Below are positions 52,631 to 61,415 of a stretch of 64,000 bases of DNA, piece after piece. Position 1 is the stretch's first letter; each line of letters opens with the position of its first letter. The translations under genes and the position numbers were made by a program. A model generated the notes under the pieces. That model was given only the letters and a program-made list of their open reading frames with translations, did no database searches and was not told the DNA's origin. This DNA is from JTS-RE37 sp041744575 (GTDB taxonomy: Bacteria > Bacteroidota > Bacteroidia > Flavobacteriales > Flavobacteriaceae): NCBI GenBank assembly GCA_041744575.1, contig JBGTKP010000046.1, positions 33,383 to 97,382 of the forward strand, in the 5' to 3' direction.

Positions 52631-52655
52631 GTCTTTTGGAACAGTCGCCGCCGAA

Positions 52656-52682
52656 AAGTTCGGGCATTACATTCCCGGACTT
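52656..52682 (+). terminator. putative terminator after the M20 amidohydrolase gene
   Basis: A 9-bp stem AAGTTCGGG/CCCGGACTT (one G-T wobble) with a 9-base loop starts 26 bases past the stop codon. The following bases (ACTTCT) are not a strong T-tract, so confidence is modest. Confidence 0.4.
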
Positions 52683-52768
52683 ACTTCTGAAATAATCACA
52701 GTAGGTCTCAATTATATGTTCCGGCCAACAAATCCTGTTACCTTTATCTTAAGCATCACCTATCAAAT

Positions 52769-53212
52769 ATGAACCAGATGGATATGAAAGAAATAACGAA
52801 AACCTATTCCAGCGGGAATTTGAACGTCATATGGAAACCCAGTAAATGTATTCATTCCGGAATATGTGTTGCGATGCTTCCTGAGGTATATCAACCTAAT
52901 AGAAAACCCTGGATTACCCCTGAGAAAGCCGATACACAATCCCTAATTGAGCAGATAAGGAAGTGTCCTTCCGGGGCACTGACCTATACCATGAACGACG
53001 TTTCCACAATAGAGGAAAAACGAGATCCCAAGACCACGAGTATGACCATAAGAAAAAATGGGCCGTTGGTCTTCACTGGCGAGGCAGTGCTTATCCGGGC
53101 TGATGGAAAAGAAGAGGCCCTGATTGGCACAACTACCTTCTGCAGGTGCGGTGCCTCAGAGAACAAGCCCTATTGTGATGGCAACCACCGCAAGATTGGA
53201 TTTACCGGCTGA
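52769..53212 (+). CDS. ferredoxin-like (Fer4_19) and CDGSH fusion protein
   Basis: A 147-residue iron-sulfur protein with two domains. The N-terminal half is a mono-cluster Fer4_19 domain (KCIHSGICVAMLPEVY with Cys pairs, and IRKCPSGAL). The C-terminal half is a CDGSH domain with the full C-x-C-x2-S-x3-P-x-C-D-G-x-H pattern (CRCGASENKPYCDGNHRK), which holds a [2Fe-2S] cluster with three Cys and one His. A role in electron transfer or cluster repair is likely but unassigned. It overlaps the TMEM175-like gene by one base (TGATG). Confidence 0.88.
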   Translation: MNQMDMKEITKTYSSGNLNVIWKPSKCIHSGICVAMLPEVYQPNRKPWITPEKADTQSLIEQIRKCPSGALTYTMNDVSTIEEKRDPKTTSMTIRKNGPLVFTGEAVLIRADGKEEALIGTTTFCRCGASENKPYCDGNHRKIGFTG

Positions 53213-53793
53213 TGAAAGCAATGAGCACAAACAGGATGGAAGCTTTCAGTGATGGGGTATTGGCCATTATCATTACCATCATGGTTCTTGAATTCAAAGC
53301 TCCTGAGGAAGCCACTTTTTCTGCACTTCTCCATTTGATTCCTACTTTTCTGAGCTATCTGATAAGCTTCATTTATGTAGCCATCTACTGGAATAATCAC
53401 CACCATCTCTTGCATATTACAAAAAAAGTGAATGGGGGAATCCTTTGGGCCAATATGCACTTATTGTTCTGGCTTTCTCTGATCCCTTTTGTGACTTCCT
53501 GGGTGAACGAGGCGCATGAAGCCGCGGCCCCGGTAGCGATGTACGGAATCGTACTATTTATGAGCGCGGTCGCATATTCTATTTTACAGCAGACGATCAT
53601 TACGCATCACAAGGGGGATTTAACCCTCACAAATATCCTTGGCAAACACATAAAGGAAAAATTGTCCCTTGCACTTTATCTCACAGGCGTGATCTTTGCC
53701 TTTTATTCTACCTGGCTTGCCTTGACCTGCTATGTTATGGTGGCCATCCTATGGGTCATTCCTAACCGTCGTATAGAAAATACCCCTGAATAG
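53212..53793 (+). CDS. TMEM175/DUF1211 family potassium channel
   Basis: A 193-residue integral membrane protein with about six helices. The family signature RMEAFSDGVLAIIITIMVLE (with FSDG) begins the first helix, which forms the ion filter in bacterial TMEM175 channels. HHHLLHITKKVNGGILWANM and LLFWLSLIPFVTSWV follow. It likely conducts K+. It starts on the last base of the ferredoxin-CDGSH gene, so the two are coupled. The later ATG (residue 4) is an alternative start. Confidence 0.88.
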   Translation: MKAMSTNRMEAFSDGVLAIIITIMVLEFKAPEEATFSALLHLIPTFLSYLISFIYVAIYWNNHHHLLHITKKVNGGILWANMHLLFWLSLIPFVTSWVNEAHEAAAPVAMYGIVLFMSAVAYSILQQTIITHHKGDLTLTNILGKHIKEKLSLALYLTGVIFAFYSTWLALTCYVMVAILWVIPNRRIENTPE

Positions 53794-53907
53794 ATCCTGC
53801 TATTTATTAAAATGCCTTGGTCGGATGCAGTCAGGCAAAGTCCGGAATAACAACCAACCCGGAAGATTATAATATGTACCTTTATAACACTATAAAAAAT
53901 TTGACCC

Positions 53908-54354
53908 ATGAATCGAATTTTGTTCACCCTATGTATGTTTTATTGCGTGCTGTTGAGCGCTCAATCTTTCGAGTTTCAATATGATCATTATTCCTTTATT
54001 GTCAAGGACCTTGAAAAAACGGGAGATTTTTACGCCACCGTCCTGGGATTGGAAGAAATACCACATCCTTCCGGATCGTCAGGATTCCGATGGTTCAGGA
54101 TCCATGAAAATTCCCAGCTGCATCTGATAGGAAAAGACAGCGTTCCCATGGCACATAATAAAAGTGAACATCTTTGCCTGGCCACAAGAAATTTGGAGGG
54201 GCTTATCGCGCATCTGACAAAAAATGGAATTACCTATTGGGATTGGCCGGGCAAGGAAAATGCCGTTACAGACAGGGCGGATGGGGTGCGACAAATCTAT
54301 ATTAAGGACCCTGAGAATAACTGGGTTGAGATCAATACTGCGGTACATAACTAG
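53908..54354 (+). CDS. exported VOC (glyoxalase-like) protein
   Basis: A 148-residue protein with a signal peptide (MNRILFTLCMFYCVLLSAQ) before a glyoxalase/bleomycin-resistance domain: FEFQYDHYSFIVKDLEKTGDFYATVLGLEE and, in the second half, LCLATRNLEGLIAHLTKNGI and IYIKDPENNWVEINT. His in DHYSF, Glu in SEHLCLA context and Glu in NWVEI can form the metal site. Periplasmic VOC proteins are less common than cytoplasmic ones. Substrate is unknown. The pirin gene starts 58 bases downstream. Confidence 0.87.
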   Translation: MNRILFTLCMFYCVLLSAQSFEFQYDHYSFIVKDLEKTGDFYATVLGLEEIPHPSGSSGFRWFRIHENSQLHLIGKDSVPMAHNKSEHLCLATRNLEGLIAHLTKNGITYWDWPGKENAVTDRADGVRQIYIKDPENNWVEINTAVHN

Positions 54355-54412
54355 GTCAATATATTTTTTTGATCTTAACTTGATTGTGTTTGAATCATAA
54401 TTCAACTTTTCA

Positions 54413-55411
54413 ATGAACTCGGCTATTCAACGGATATTTCCTCTCGGATTTCCATGGGAAACTCAGGACCCTTTCCTCTTCTGTGTATATCATCATGACC
54501 AGTTTCCGAAAGGCAATGAAGAAATGGGCCCGGCAGCCTCATTGGAAGGGAGAAATCTTGGCAACGATTTTACTATCAAAGATGGCTGGCGCATGTATCA
54601 CGGTCACCGGGTGCCGGGCTTTCCTTCGCATCCCCACAGTGGTTTTGAGACCATCACCATTGTAAACAAGGGATTTTGTGACCATTCCGATTCCCTTGGC
54701 GCCGCAGGCCGGTTTGGTGAGGGGGACGTTCAGTGGATGACGGCCGGACGCGGGGTGCAACATTCTGAAATGTTTCCTTTACTCCATACAGATTCGGAAA
54801 ATGAACTGGTGTTGATGCAGATCTGGCTCAACCTTCCAGCTGTTTATAAACTTGCCCAACCTCATTTTAAAATGCTCTGGCACGAAGATATTCCTGTTGT
54901 GAACGCGGGCGGAACCCTTGTGAAATTGATCAGTGGAAACTACCGGAATTACAAGGCCCCTGCCCCTGCCCCGGATTCCTGGGCGGCAGTAAGCAACAAT
55001 GAAGTGGCCATCTGGGACATCACCATGAATCCGGATAGTACGCTGGAAATTCCGGCTACAGGTAAAGATATCACCAGATCCCTGTTTTATTATGAAGGCA
55101 ACGAATTGGCTGTTGATGGAAAAAATGTTACCTCCGGTAAGGGGATAACACTCACGCCCGGAATAAAGGTGGGAATATCAAATAGTTCTACAGTATCCCG
55201 GCTCTTGCTCTTACAGGGCAGACCCATAGGGGAACCCGTTGCCAAATATGGACCGTTTGTTATGAATTCCGAACAGGAAATCCAACAGAGAATGCAGGAT
55301 TATCGGCTCACAGGATTTGGTGGCTGGCCCTGGCCCTATCAGGACCAGGTTCATCCCAGGGAAAAGGGCCGATTCGCAAAATATCCCGATGGAACTCTGA
55401 TCGAAAAGTAG
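54413..55411 (+). CDS. pirin family protein
   Basis: A 332-residue bicupin of the pirin family. The N-terminal metal-site region has PGFPSHPHSGFETITIVNKG and the later QWMTAGRGVQHSEMFPL, giving the three His and one Glu of the pirin metal centre. The C-terminal cupin has YEGNELAVDGKNVTSGKGI and LLLLQGRPIGEPVAKYGPFVMNSEQEIQQ. Bacterial pirins act as quercetinase-like enzymes or redox-linked regulators; the role here is not certain. It converges on murA. Confidence 0.9.
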   Translation: MNSAIQRIFPLGFPWETQDPFLFCVYHHDQFPKGNEEMGPAASLEGRNLGNDFTIKDGWRMYHGHRVPGFPSHPHSGFETITIVNKGFCDHSDSLGAAGRFGEGDVQWMTAGRGVQHSEMFPLLHTDSENELVLMQIWLNLPAVYKLAQPHFKMLWHEDIPVVNAGGTLVKLISGNYRNYKAPAPAPDSWAAVSNNEVAIWDITMNPDSTLEIPATGKDITRSLFYYEGNELAVDGKNVTSGKGITLTPGIKVGISNSSTVSRLLLLQGRPIGEPVAKYGPFVMNSEQEIQQRMQDYRLTGFGGWPWPYQDQVHPREKGRFAKYPDGTLIEK

Positions 55412-55456
55412 TAATTACCAGTAAAAGGCCCGGCATCTTTGGCTGAATATACTCGT

Positions 55457-56761
55457 CTAAACACGTGTAATATGGGCTCCTATGGCCCTGAGGCGTGTAT
55501 CTATATTTTCGTAGCCCCGGTCTATTTGTTCAATGTTGTGGATGGTCGAGGTTCCTTTGGCGGACAAAGCCGCTATAAGCAACGCTACCCCTGCCCTTAT
55601 ATCGGGAGAAACCATGGTGGTCGCTTTGAGGGTCGATTTAAAATTGTGTCCTATCACCGTAGCCCTGTGAGGATCACAGAGGATGATCTTGGCGCCCATA
55701 TCAATTAATTTATCCACAAAGAATAACCGGCTCTCAAACATTTTCTGATGGATGATCAATTCTCCTTTAGCCTGTGTCGCCATGACCAGGATAATGCTGA
55801 GCAGGTCCGGAGTCAGTCCCGGCCAGGGAGCATCAGCAACGGTGAGAATCGACCCGTCGATATAGTTTTGTACCTCATAACCCTTGGTTTCCGGAATATA
55901 AATATCGTCCCCGCGCCGTTGCAGTTTTAACCCCAGTTTCTGAAAAACTGTCGGGATCTGTCCCAGGTCGTCCCAACTCACATCTTTTATGGTAAGTTCA
56001 CTCCTTGTCATGGCAGCGAGCCCTATCCAGCTGCCTATTTCGATCATATCCGGCAACATCCTGTGTTCTGTACCGCCCAGCTGTTTCACTCCTTCAATGA
56101 CGAGGAGATTGGAACCGATGCCGGAGATCCGCGCACCCATCCTGTTGAGCATTTTACACAGTTGCTGAAGATACGGTTCACAGGCCGCATTGTAAATGGT
56201 GGTAATCCCTTTCGCAAGAACCGCAGCCATCACGATATTCGCTGTTCCGGTAACGGAAGCCTCATCCAGCAGCATATAAGTGCCGACAAGTTTTTTAGCC
56301 TCTACCCCGTAAAAATAGTCTTCGCTGTTGTACCTGAACTTGGCGCCCAGTTTTATAAAACCTTCAAAGTGGGTGTCCAGCCTTCTCCTTCCGATTTTGT
56401 CGCCTCCGGGTTTAGGAATATATCCCTTCCCAAACCTGGCCAGTAACGGACCGACCAGCATGATAGAACCCCTCAGGCCGCGGCCATCCGACTTGAACTG
56501 ATCGGATTGCAGGTAGTCCAGATTAACGGAATCAGCTGTAAACTCATAGGATCCCTTTCCCAACTTGTGAATCCTTACCCCCAGATCGCCAAGAAGGGTA
56601 ATTAATTTGTTTACATCCACGATATCCGGGATGTTGTGAATGGTTACCTTTTCGGAGGTCAGCAGAACAGCACAGAGTATTTGTAAGGCCTCATTTTTTG
56701 CGCCCTGCGGGGTGATTTCACCATGGAGTTTATGGCCACCCTCTATTTTAAATGTTCCCAT
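55457..56761 (-). CDS. murA: UDP-N-acetylglucosamine 1-carboxyvinyltransferase (MurA)
   Basis: A 434-residue EPSP-synthase-fold enzyme that adds enolpyruvate to UDP-GlcNAc, the first committed step of peptidoglycan synthesis. Conserved segments are GEITPQGAKNEALQIL with Lys22, SDGRGLRGSIMLVGPLLARFG and the active-site loop PKPGGDKIGRRRLDTH. In that loop the residue corresponding to E. coli Cys115 is Asp121. Cys-to-Asp MurA enzymes are known to resist fosfomycin. The C-terminal half has HQKMFESRLFFVDKLIDMGAKI and the closing AALLIAALSAKGTSTI with a later GYENIDTRLRAIGAHI. It follows DUF4290 by 14 bases, the usual Bacteroidota pairing. Confidence 0.95.
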   Translation of the reverse strand: MGTFKIEGGHKLHGEITPQGAKNEALQILCAVLLTSEKVTIHNIPDIVDVNKLITLLGDLGVRIHKLGKGSYEFTADSVNLDYLQSDQFKSDGRGLRGSIMLVGPLLARFGKGYIPKPGGDKIGRRRLDTHFEGFIKLGAKFRYNSEDYFYGVEAKKLVGTYMLLDEASVTGTANIVMAAVLAKGITTIYNAACEPYLQQLCKMLNRMGARISGIGSNLLVIEGVKQLGGTEHRMLPDMIEIGSWIGLAAMTRSELTIKDVSWDDLGQIPTVFQKLGLKLQRRGDDIYIPETKGYEVQNYIDGSILTVADAPWPGLTPDLLSIILVMATQAKGELIIHQKMFESRLFFVDKLIDMGAKIILCDPHRATVIGHNFKSTLKATTMVSPDIRAGVALLIAALSAKGTSTIHNIEQIDRGYENIDTRLRAIGAHITRV

Positions 56762-56775
56762 TTAGAAGTAAAAAA

Positions 56776-57441
56776 TTAATACCTTTTTTTGCTTCGGCTA
56801 TTGTTGTTATTATTGTTCCTGGGTGCCTTCTTACCCGGGGTGACCCGATTCGTTTTGGAAGGACGGTTTTTAAGGAACTGTCCGCTTTCCGTAAGGTTTT
56901 CACCGTCTGAGGCCAGGTCAATCTTGCCGTCACTCAATTCATACAGGTGCGTAAATATAGCATCGTCATCCACTGTATCCTTATTCCAGTTCAGGTAACA
57001 TTTTTTCATGTGGTTCGCAATGGCGTATTCCAGGCCATCTCTCATATCGCCTTTTTCCCATTTGATAGCCACATCTATCATTTGCTTGATGTTATTTCCG
57101 TAAAACCGATATTTCGGATGATTCTGAGGATACTTTAATGGTTCCGGACGTTGTTGCAAGACTTCTTTACTGGTAATGGGAAAAGGTGAATCGACATCCA
57201 GCTTAAAGTCGGACATTATAAACAACTGATCCCATAATTTATGCTGGAAATCAGGCACATCCCTTAGGTGAGGCTGAAGGTTGCCCATAACACTGATAAT
57301 GGACTGGGCCACTTTATTCCTTTCCACATTGTCCTTAATTGACACGGCATGATCCACCATTTTTTGAAAATGGCGGCCATACTCCGGAATGATCAGCATG
57401 GAGCGATCGGTATTGTATTCTAAATTTTCTACTGGATTCAA
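56776..57441 (-). CDS. DUF4290 protein
   Basis: A protein of about 221 residues matching DUF4290: NLEYNTDRSMLIIPEYGRHFQKMVDHA near the start, VAQSIISVMGNLQPHLRDVPDFQHKLWDQLF, HPKYRFYGNNIKQMIDVA and a basic, Asn-rich tail (APRNNNNNNSRSKKRY). Function is unknown. No ATG lies before the conserved LEYNT segment: the only in-frame choices are TTG codons at 57441 and 57525. TTG 57441 is chosen because a TAACTTTG -7 element (57501-57508, minus strand) would place transcription start after 57525. It is cotranscribed with murA. Confidence 0.85.
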   Translation of the reverse strand: MNPVENLEYNTDRSMLIIPEYGRHFQKMVDHAVSIKDNVERNKVAQSIISVMGNLQPHLRDVPDFQHKLWDQLFIMSDFKLDVDSPFPITSKEVLQQRPEPLKYPQNHPKYRFYGNNIKQMIDVAIKWEKGDMRDGLEYAIANHMKKCYLNWNKDTVDDDAIFTHLYELSDGKIDLASDGENLTESGQFLKNRPSKTNRVTPGKKAPRNNNNNNSRSKKRY

Positions 57442-57500
57442 ATTAAAGATATTAAAAGATGATGATGAATTTACAAAAGGAAGTATAGTGATAACGGCCG

Positions 57501-57508
57501 CAAAGTTA
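57501..57508 (-). promoter_or_regulatory. -7 promoter element of DUF4290-murA
   Basis: On the minus strand this reads TAACTTTG, matching TAnnTTTG, with a TTTG at 57523-57526 at short spacing (14 bases). It argues that translation of DUF4290 begins at TTG 57441 and not further upstream. Confidence 0.4.
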
Positions 57509-57533
57509 ACAAAATTATCCCACAAATACCATT

Positions 57534-57821
57534 TTAAAGCGAGATAACCCCTTCAATGGCCCCAACTTCCTTATATTTCTCGATCACTTCATCCGGGTTG
57601 CTGAGATGTACGGTGACCGAGATACTGGTGTATTTTCCCTTACTGGATTGTTTTGATTCAATCACCGCTCCTGTATTGTCGAAAATCGTATGGATCTCTG
57701 TGATTTTAGCGGGATCCGAAGGAATAATGAATTTGAAAAGGTAGTTTGAGGGCCAGTCGGTATTTTCTAAAAGTTCCTCTTTCAGCCTGTTGTAAAAATC
57801 TTCGGGGTTTTCCTTAGCCAT
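57534..57821 (-). CDS. DUF493 (YbeD-like) protein
   Basis: A 95-residue protein with the ferredoxin-like ACT-resembling fold of DUF493: PEDFYNRLKEELLENTDWPSNYLFKFIIPS and STFSISVTV-like VHLSNPDEVIEKYKEVGAIEGVISL. E. coli YbeD is a small protein of possible regulatory role in lipoylation; no function is proven here. A -7 element TATATTTG (57835-57842, minus) sits 13 bases before the ATG. It lies just beyond DUF4290 in the usual Bacteroidota block. Confidence 0.87.
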   Translation of the reverse strand: MAKENPEDFYNRLKEELLENTDWPSNYLFKFIIPSDPAKITEIHTIFDNTGAVIESKQSSKGKYTSISVTVHLSNPDEVIEKYKEVGAIEGVISL

Positions 57822-57881
57822 TCCAATCTTTTTACAAATATACGGGTCTCAGCTTAATTTTTAGACCTTGTTCCGAATGAT

Positions 57882-57889
57882 TACTTTTG
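57882..57889 (+). promoter_or_regulatory. -7 promoter element of the AAA ATPase-recQ-fmt operon
   Basis: TACTTTTG matches TAnnTTTG. Transcription would start near 57896, which favours the ATG at 57911 over the TTG at 57887, which lies inside the element. Confidence 0.4.
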
Positions 57890-57910
57890 ACCTTCAAGAT
57901 GAGCGGTTCC

Positions 57911-58474
57911 ATGCCAATAAAAGTTGTTATCACCGGAGGCCCGGGAACTGGAAAAACGTCAGTAATCAGTGCCCTGGAAGCCGCTGATTATGTATGCTTT
58001 CACGAGATCATCAGAAGCATGACCCTAGAGGCTAAAAGAAATATTTCTCCTGATGCGTTGCGTTCGAATCCCATCGATTTTGTTTCTGATCCCATATCAT
58101 TCAACCGGGAGCTGCTAAACGGACGGGTAGCTCAATTTAAATCCTCAGCACATCTCCCTCAATCGCCTGTCTTCTTTGACCGCGGCATTCCTGACGTTCT
58201 GGCCTACATGACCTATTTCGGTCAGGCCTTTGACACAAAATTTGTAAATGCCTGCAAGGAAAACCGATATGATGAAATTATCTTGTTGCCACCATGGGAG
58301 GCCATTTATGTCTCAGACAATGAGAGAATGGAAAATTTTGATGAAGCCATAGCAATCCATTACGAGTTGCAGACAACCTATGAAAGGTTTGGCTACCATC
58401 CTATCATCGTGCCAGAAGGTTCTGTTTCGATGCGGACTTCATGGATTCTTGAGAAATTAAATCATCTATTATGA
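57911..58474 (+). CDS. small AAA_28-type P-loop ATPase
   Basis: A 187-residue P-loop NTPase with Walker A GGPGTGKTS (residues 9-17) directly after strand one, and a Walker B-like VFFDRGIPDVLAYM. Later segments YDEIILLPPWEAIYVSDNERMENFDEA and GYHPIIVPEGSVSMRTSWIL resemble kinase-like ATPases related to NadR or nucleoside kinases. Its substrate is unknown. The stop overlaps recQ by four bases (ATGA at 58471-58474). ATG 57911 is chosen by promoter position; ATG 57899 is the alternative. Confidence 0.85.
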   Translation: MPIKVVITGGPGTGKTSVISALEAADYVCFHEIIRSMTLEAKRNISPDALRSNPIDFVSDPISFNRELLNGRVAQFKSSAHLPQSPVFFDRGIPDVLAYMTYFGQAFDTKFVNACKENRYDEIILLPPWEAIYVSDNERMENFDEAIAIHYELQTTYERFGYHPIIVPEGSVSMRTSWILEKLNHLL

Positions 58475-60366
58475 GTACCCCTCTTGAATATTTAAAAAGG
58501 TATTGGGGGCATTCCGAATTCAGAGGATCGCAGGAAACCATCATCGGGAGTGTCATGGGAGGCCGGGATGTGCTTGCACTTCTTCCTACCGGAGGTGGCA
58601 AATCCGCCTGCTACCAGATCCCTGCGCTCTTAAAGCCCGGATTGTGCATTGTCGTTTCTCCCCTGATCGCGCTCATACAGGACCAGGTCAACAGTCTAAG
58701 GGAGAAAGGAATCAAGGCCGTGGCCCTTACCGGTGGTATCCCTGCAGAGGAGCTGATAGATCTATTGGATAACTGTCAATATGGTAATTACAAATTCCTT
58801 TACCTATCTCCGGAACGACTAAAGCAGGAATTGATCCTCGAGAGGGTAGCCCAGATGCAGGTCAACCTGATAGCGATTGATGAGGCTCATTGTATATCGC
58901 AATGGGGCAACGACTTCAGACCGGCCTACCTGGATTGCGCCATCCTCAGAAAGGCAAAGCCCGGAATACCCTTCATTGCGCTTACAGCTACGGCCACCAG
59001 GAAAGTAGCGGTTGATATCATGGAAAATCTTGAATTCCGTGACCCACTTGTTGTAAAAGATTCCTTTTCAAGACCCAACATCAGTTTCACGGTACTCAGG
59101 GAAGAGGACCGGCAGTATCGGCTCCTGCGCTTGTGTCAGGTGAATCCGGCAAGTGCAATCATCTATGTCCGCACCAGAAGGGCCGCTGAGGAAATGCAGT
59201 TTTACCTTCAAAAACAGAAACTCGGGGCCACTTTTTTTCATGGGGGACTTTCGGGGCAGGAAAAAAAAAGCAGGCTTACCGAGTGGCTTGGAAATAAATC
59301 CAGGATCATGGTGGCCACGAATGCCTTTGGAATGGGCGTAGATAAACCCGATGTGACTCTGGTGGTACACTATCAGATTCCTGACAGTCTCGAAAATTAT
59401 TTTCAGGAGGCAGGAAGGGCAGGAAGGGACGGGCAGCCGGCAATTGCGTTGCTTCTGACGAACGGTCATGAGGAAAATCAGGTCAGAAGTCAGTTCCTGG
59501 ATATAATGCCAAAGGTTTCTTTTTTAAAGCTGCTGTACCTGAAATTGAATAATTATTTTCGTATTCCCTATGGGGAAGGCAATGAAGAACGATTTCAGTT
59601 CCGCTTCACCGATTTCTGCCAGGCGTATAATTTCAATACCACTTTGGCGTATAATGGCTTGCAGCTTCTCGATCAACATTCTGTCATCGCACTTTCTCCC
59701 TCCTTTTCGAGGAAAACAACCGTACAGTTCCTTTCATCAAAACAACAATTATTTGCGTATATAAATGCAAAAAAGGATCAGGGGCCTGTGGTTCAGGCCT
59801 TGCTACGGACCTATGGGGGGGTGTTCGACTACGAAACAAAAATTAATCCTTTGTTGATTGCTAAAAAGGCCGGAGTAACCGAAGAGACCGTATTAAGCGT
59901 TCTTTCGCAGCTGTCAAAGGATGGAATTATTGATTATTCAGCACAAGGCACTGACCTCGAGGTCACCTTTTTAGTGCCCAGGGAAGATGATCGCACTATC
60001 AATGCTTTTGCACCAAGGGTAGAGGCCCTTCAAAAAATTAAAAGAGAGCAGTTAGAACAAATGCTGCGGTATGTGGGCAATGAAAGGCAATGCCGTAGCC
60101 GTCAGTTACTGAGATATTTTGGGGAACCTGAGCCTGAACGCTGCGGAAATTGCGATGTTTGCAAAAGTAATTCCCCGGCTGAACCCTACCTTCGGGAAAC
60201 CATCCGGGGGAAAATTTTGGAATTACTCCTGGAGAAAAAGCTGACTTCCAGAAAAATTACAGCTGTGCTCCAGTATGAAGAACCGTTGATCCTGGAGGTA
60301 CTCCGTAGTTTACTCGAAGACAGGAACATATCGGTCAATTCAAAAAATGAGTATACGATACTATAA
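58471..60366 (+). CDS. recQ: RecQ-family ATP-dependent DNA helicase
   Basis: A 631-residue superfamily 2 helicase that unwinds DNA 3' to 5' in repair and recombination. Motif 0 is FRGSQETII, motif I LLPTGGGKSACYQIP (GGGKS at 41-45), motif II IDEAHCISQWGNDFRP, motif III LTATAT, motif V GMGVDKPDVTLVVHY and motif VI QEAGRAGRDG. The zinc-binding region has C-R-S-R ... RCGNCDVCK. A winged-helix-like region follows, and there is no clear HRDC domain. It is shorter than two-domain RecQ forms, typical of the second Bacteroidota RecQ. fmt begins one base after its stop. Confidence 0.93.
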   Translation: MSTPLEYLKRYWGHSEFRGSQETIIGSVMGGRDVLALLPTGGGKSACYQIPALLKPGLCIVVSPLIALIQDQVNSLREKGIKAVALTGGIPAEELIDLLDNCQYGNYKFLYLSPERLKQELILERVAQMQVNLIAIDEAHCISQWGNDFRPAYLDCAILRKAKPGIPFIALTATATRKVAVDIMENLEFRDPLVVKDSFSRPNISFTVLREEDRQYRLLRLCQVNPASAIIYVRTRRAAEEMQFYLQKQKLGATFFHGGLSGQEKKSRLTEWLGNKSRIMVATNAFGMGVDKPDVTLVVHYQIPDSLENYFQEAGRAGRDGQPAIALLLTNGHEENQVRSQFLDIMPKVSFLKLLYLKLNNYFRIPYGEGNEERFQFRFTDFCQAYNFNTTLAYNGLQLLDQHSVIALSPSFSRKTTVQFLSSKQQLFAYINAKKDQGPVVQALLRTYGGVFDYETKINPLLIAKKAGVTEETVLSVLSQLSKDGIIDYSAQGTDLEVTFLVPREDDRTINAFAPRVEALQKIKREQLEQMLRYVGNERQCRSRQLLRYFGEPEPERCGNCDVCKSNSPAEPYLRETIRGKILELLLEKKLTSRKITAVLQYEEPLILEVLRSLLEDRNISVNSKNEYTIL

Positions 60367-61314
60367 ATGAGAAATCTCAGAATATTATTTATGGGAAGTC
60401 CGGAGTTTGCCGTCAGGACTCTTGAGGCGCTTGTGCAGTCCTCCTATCTGGTGGTTGGCGTTGTGACCGCACCGGACAGGCCAGCAGGGAGGGGCCGGAA
60501 GGTACAGGAATCGGCCGTTTCATCCTATGCCGTCAAACAAGGGCTGCCCCTGTTGAAACCGTCCAATCTCAAAGATCCGGGCTTTCTTGCTGAACTGCGT
60601 TCGCTGGGAGCAAACCTACAGATTGTCGTAGCCTTCAGAATGTTACCAAAAGTAGTTTGGCAAATTCCCGAATTTGGCACCTTCAATCTCCATGCCTCCC
60701 TCCTTCCCAATTACAGGGGGGCGGCACCCATCAACTGGGCGATCATCAATGGGGAAACCAGGACGGGAGTAACCACCTTTTTTATTGATGAAAAAATAGA
60801 TACCGGGGCCATCATTCTTCAAAAAGAGGTGGGGATTCACCCTGAGGACACTGCCGGCTCCCTGCATGACAAACTTATGCGCAAGGGGGCGGATCTGGTC
60901 ATGGAGACCGTTCGGGAAATTGCTTCCGGATCAGCAAGGAGTCAGAAACAATCAACCGGTCATGATCTGAAAACAGCCCCCAAGCTCGATGCCGAAACCT
61001 GTCAAATAGACTGGACAAAGGCGGGCAGCGAGATTCATAACCAGATCAGGGGACTCAGCCCTTATCCGGCTGCCAGTACCACCCTGTATAATGGCAGCGA
61101 AGCGATTCCCTTGAAAATCACTTCAGCCCAGGTAAAACTGGCTGCGCATCAATATGCCATAGGACAGAATATTATACAGGGAAAAGAATGGAAAGTCGCC
61201 GTCAGAGATGGTTTCCTGCACTTGCTGGAAATGCAACTTTCCGGCAGACGGAAAATGCCGGTTCGCGAAATATTAAATGGACTTCGATTGGCGGATTTGG
61301 CCCATATGGCCTGA
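60367..61314 (+). CDS. fmt: methionyl-tRNA formyltransferase
   Basis: A 315-residue formyltransferase that formylates initiator Met-tRNA using 10-formyl-tetrahydrofolate. The N-terminal Rossmann domain begins LRILFMGSPEFAVRTLEAL. The catalytic Asn107 and His109 lie in FNLHASLLPNYRGAAPINW, and the Asp in DEKIDTGAII. The C-terminal beta-barrel tRNA-binding domain starts near residue 205 (IDWTKAGSEIHNQIRGLSPYPAA). It directly follows recQ and ends about 170 bases before the HU gene. Confidence 0.95.
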   Translation: MRNLRILFMGSPEFAVRTLEALVQSSYLVVGVVTAPDRPAGRGRKVQESAVSSYAVKQGLPLLKPSNLKDPGFLAELRSLGANLQIVVAFRMLPKVVWQIPEFGTFNLHASLLPNYRGAAPINWAIINGETRTGVTTFFIDEKIDTGAIILQKEVGIHPEDTAGSLHDKLMRKGADLVMETVREIASGSARSQKQSTGHDLKTAPKLDAETCQIDWTKAGSEIHNQIRGLSPYPAASTTLYNGSEAIPLKITSAQVKLAAHQYAIGQNIIQGKEWKVAVRDGFLHLLEMQLSGRRKMPVREILNGLRLADLAHMA

Positions 61315-61415
61315 AGCCCTGCTATCATTGGGGTTCACGAAAGGCATAAAAATCCCTTACTTTATCAACAAACATCTTGAGTTATTAACAAAAACGCTGA
61401 TTTCCCCTGATTTTA

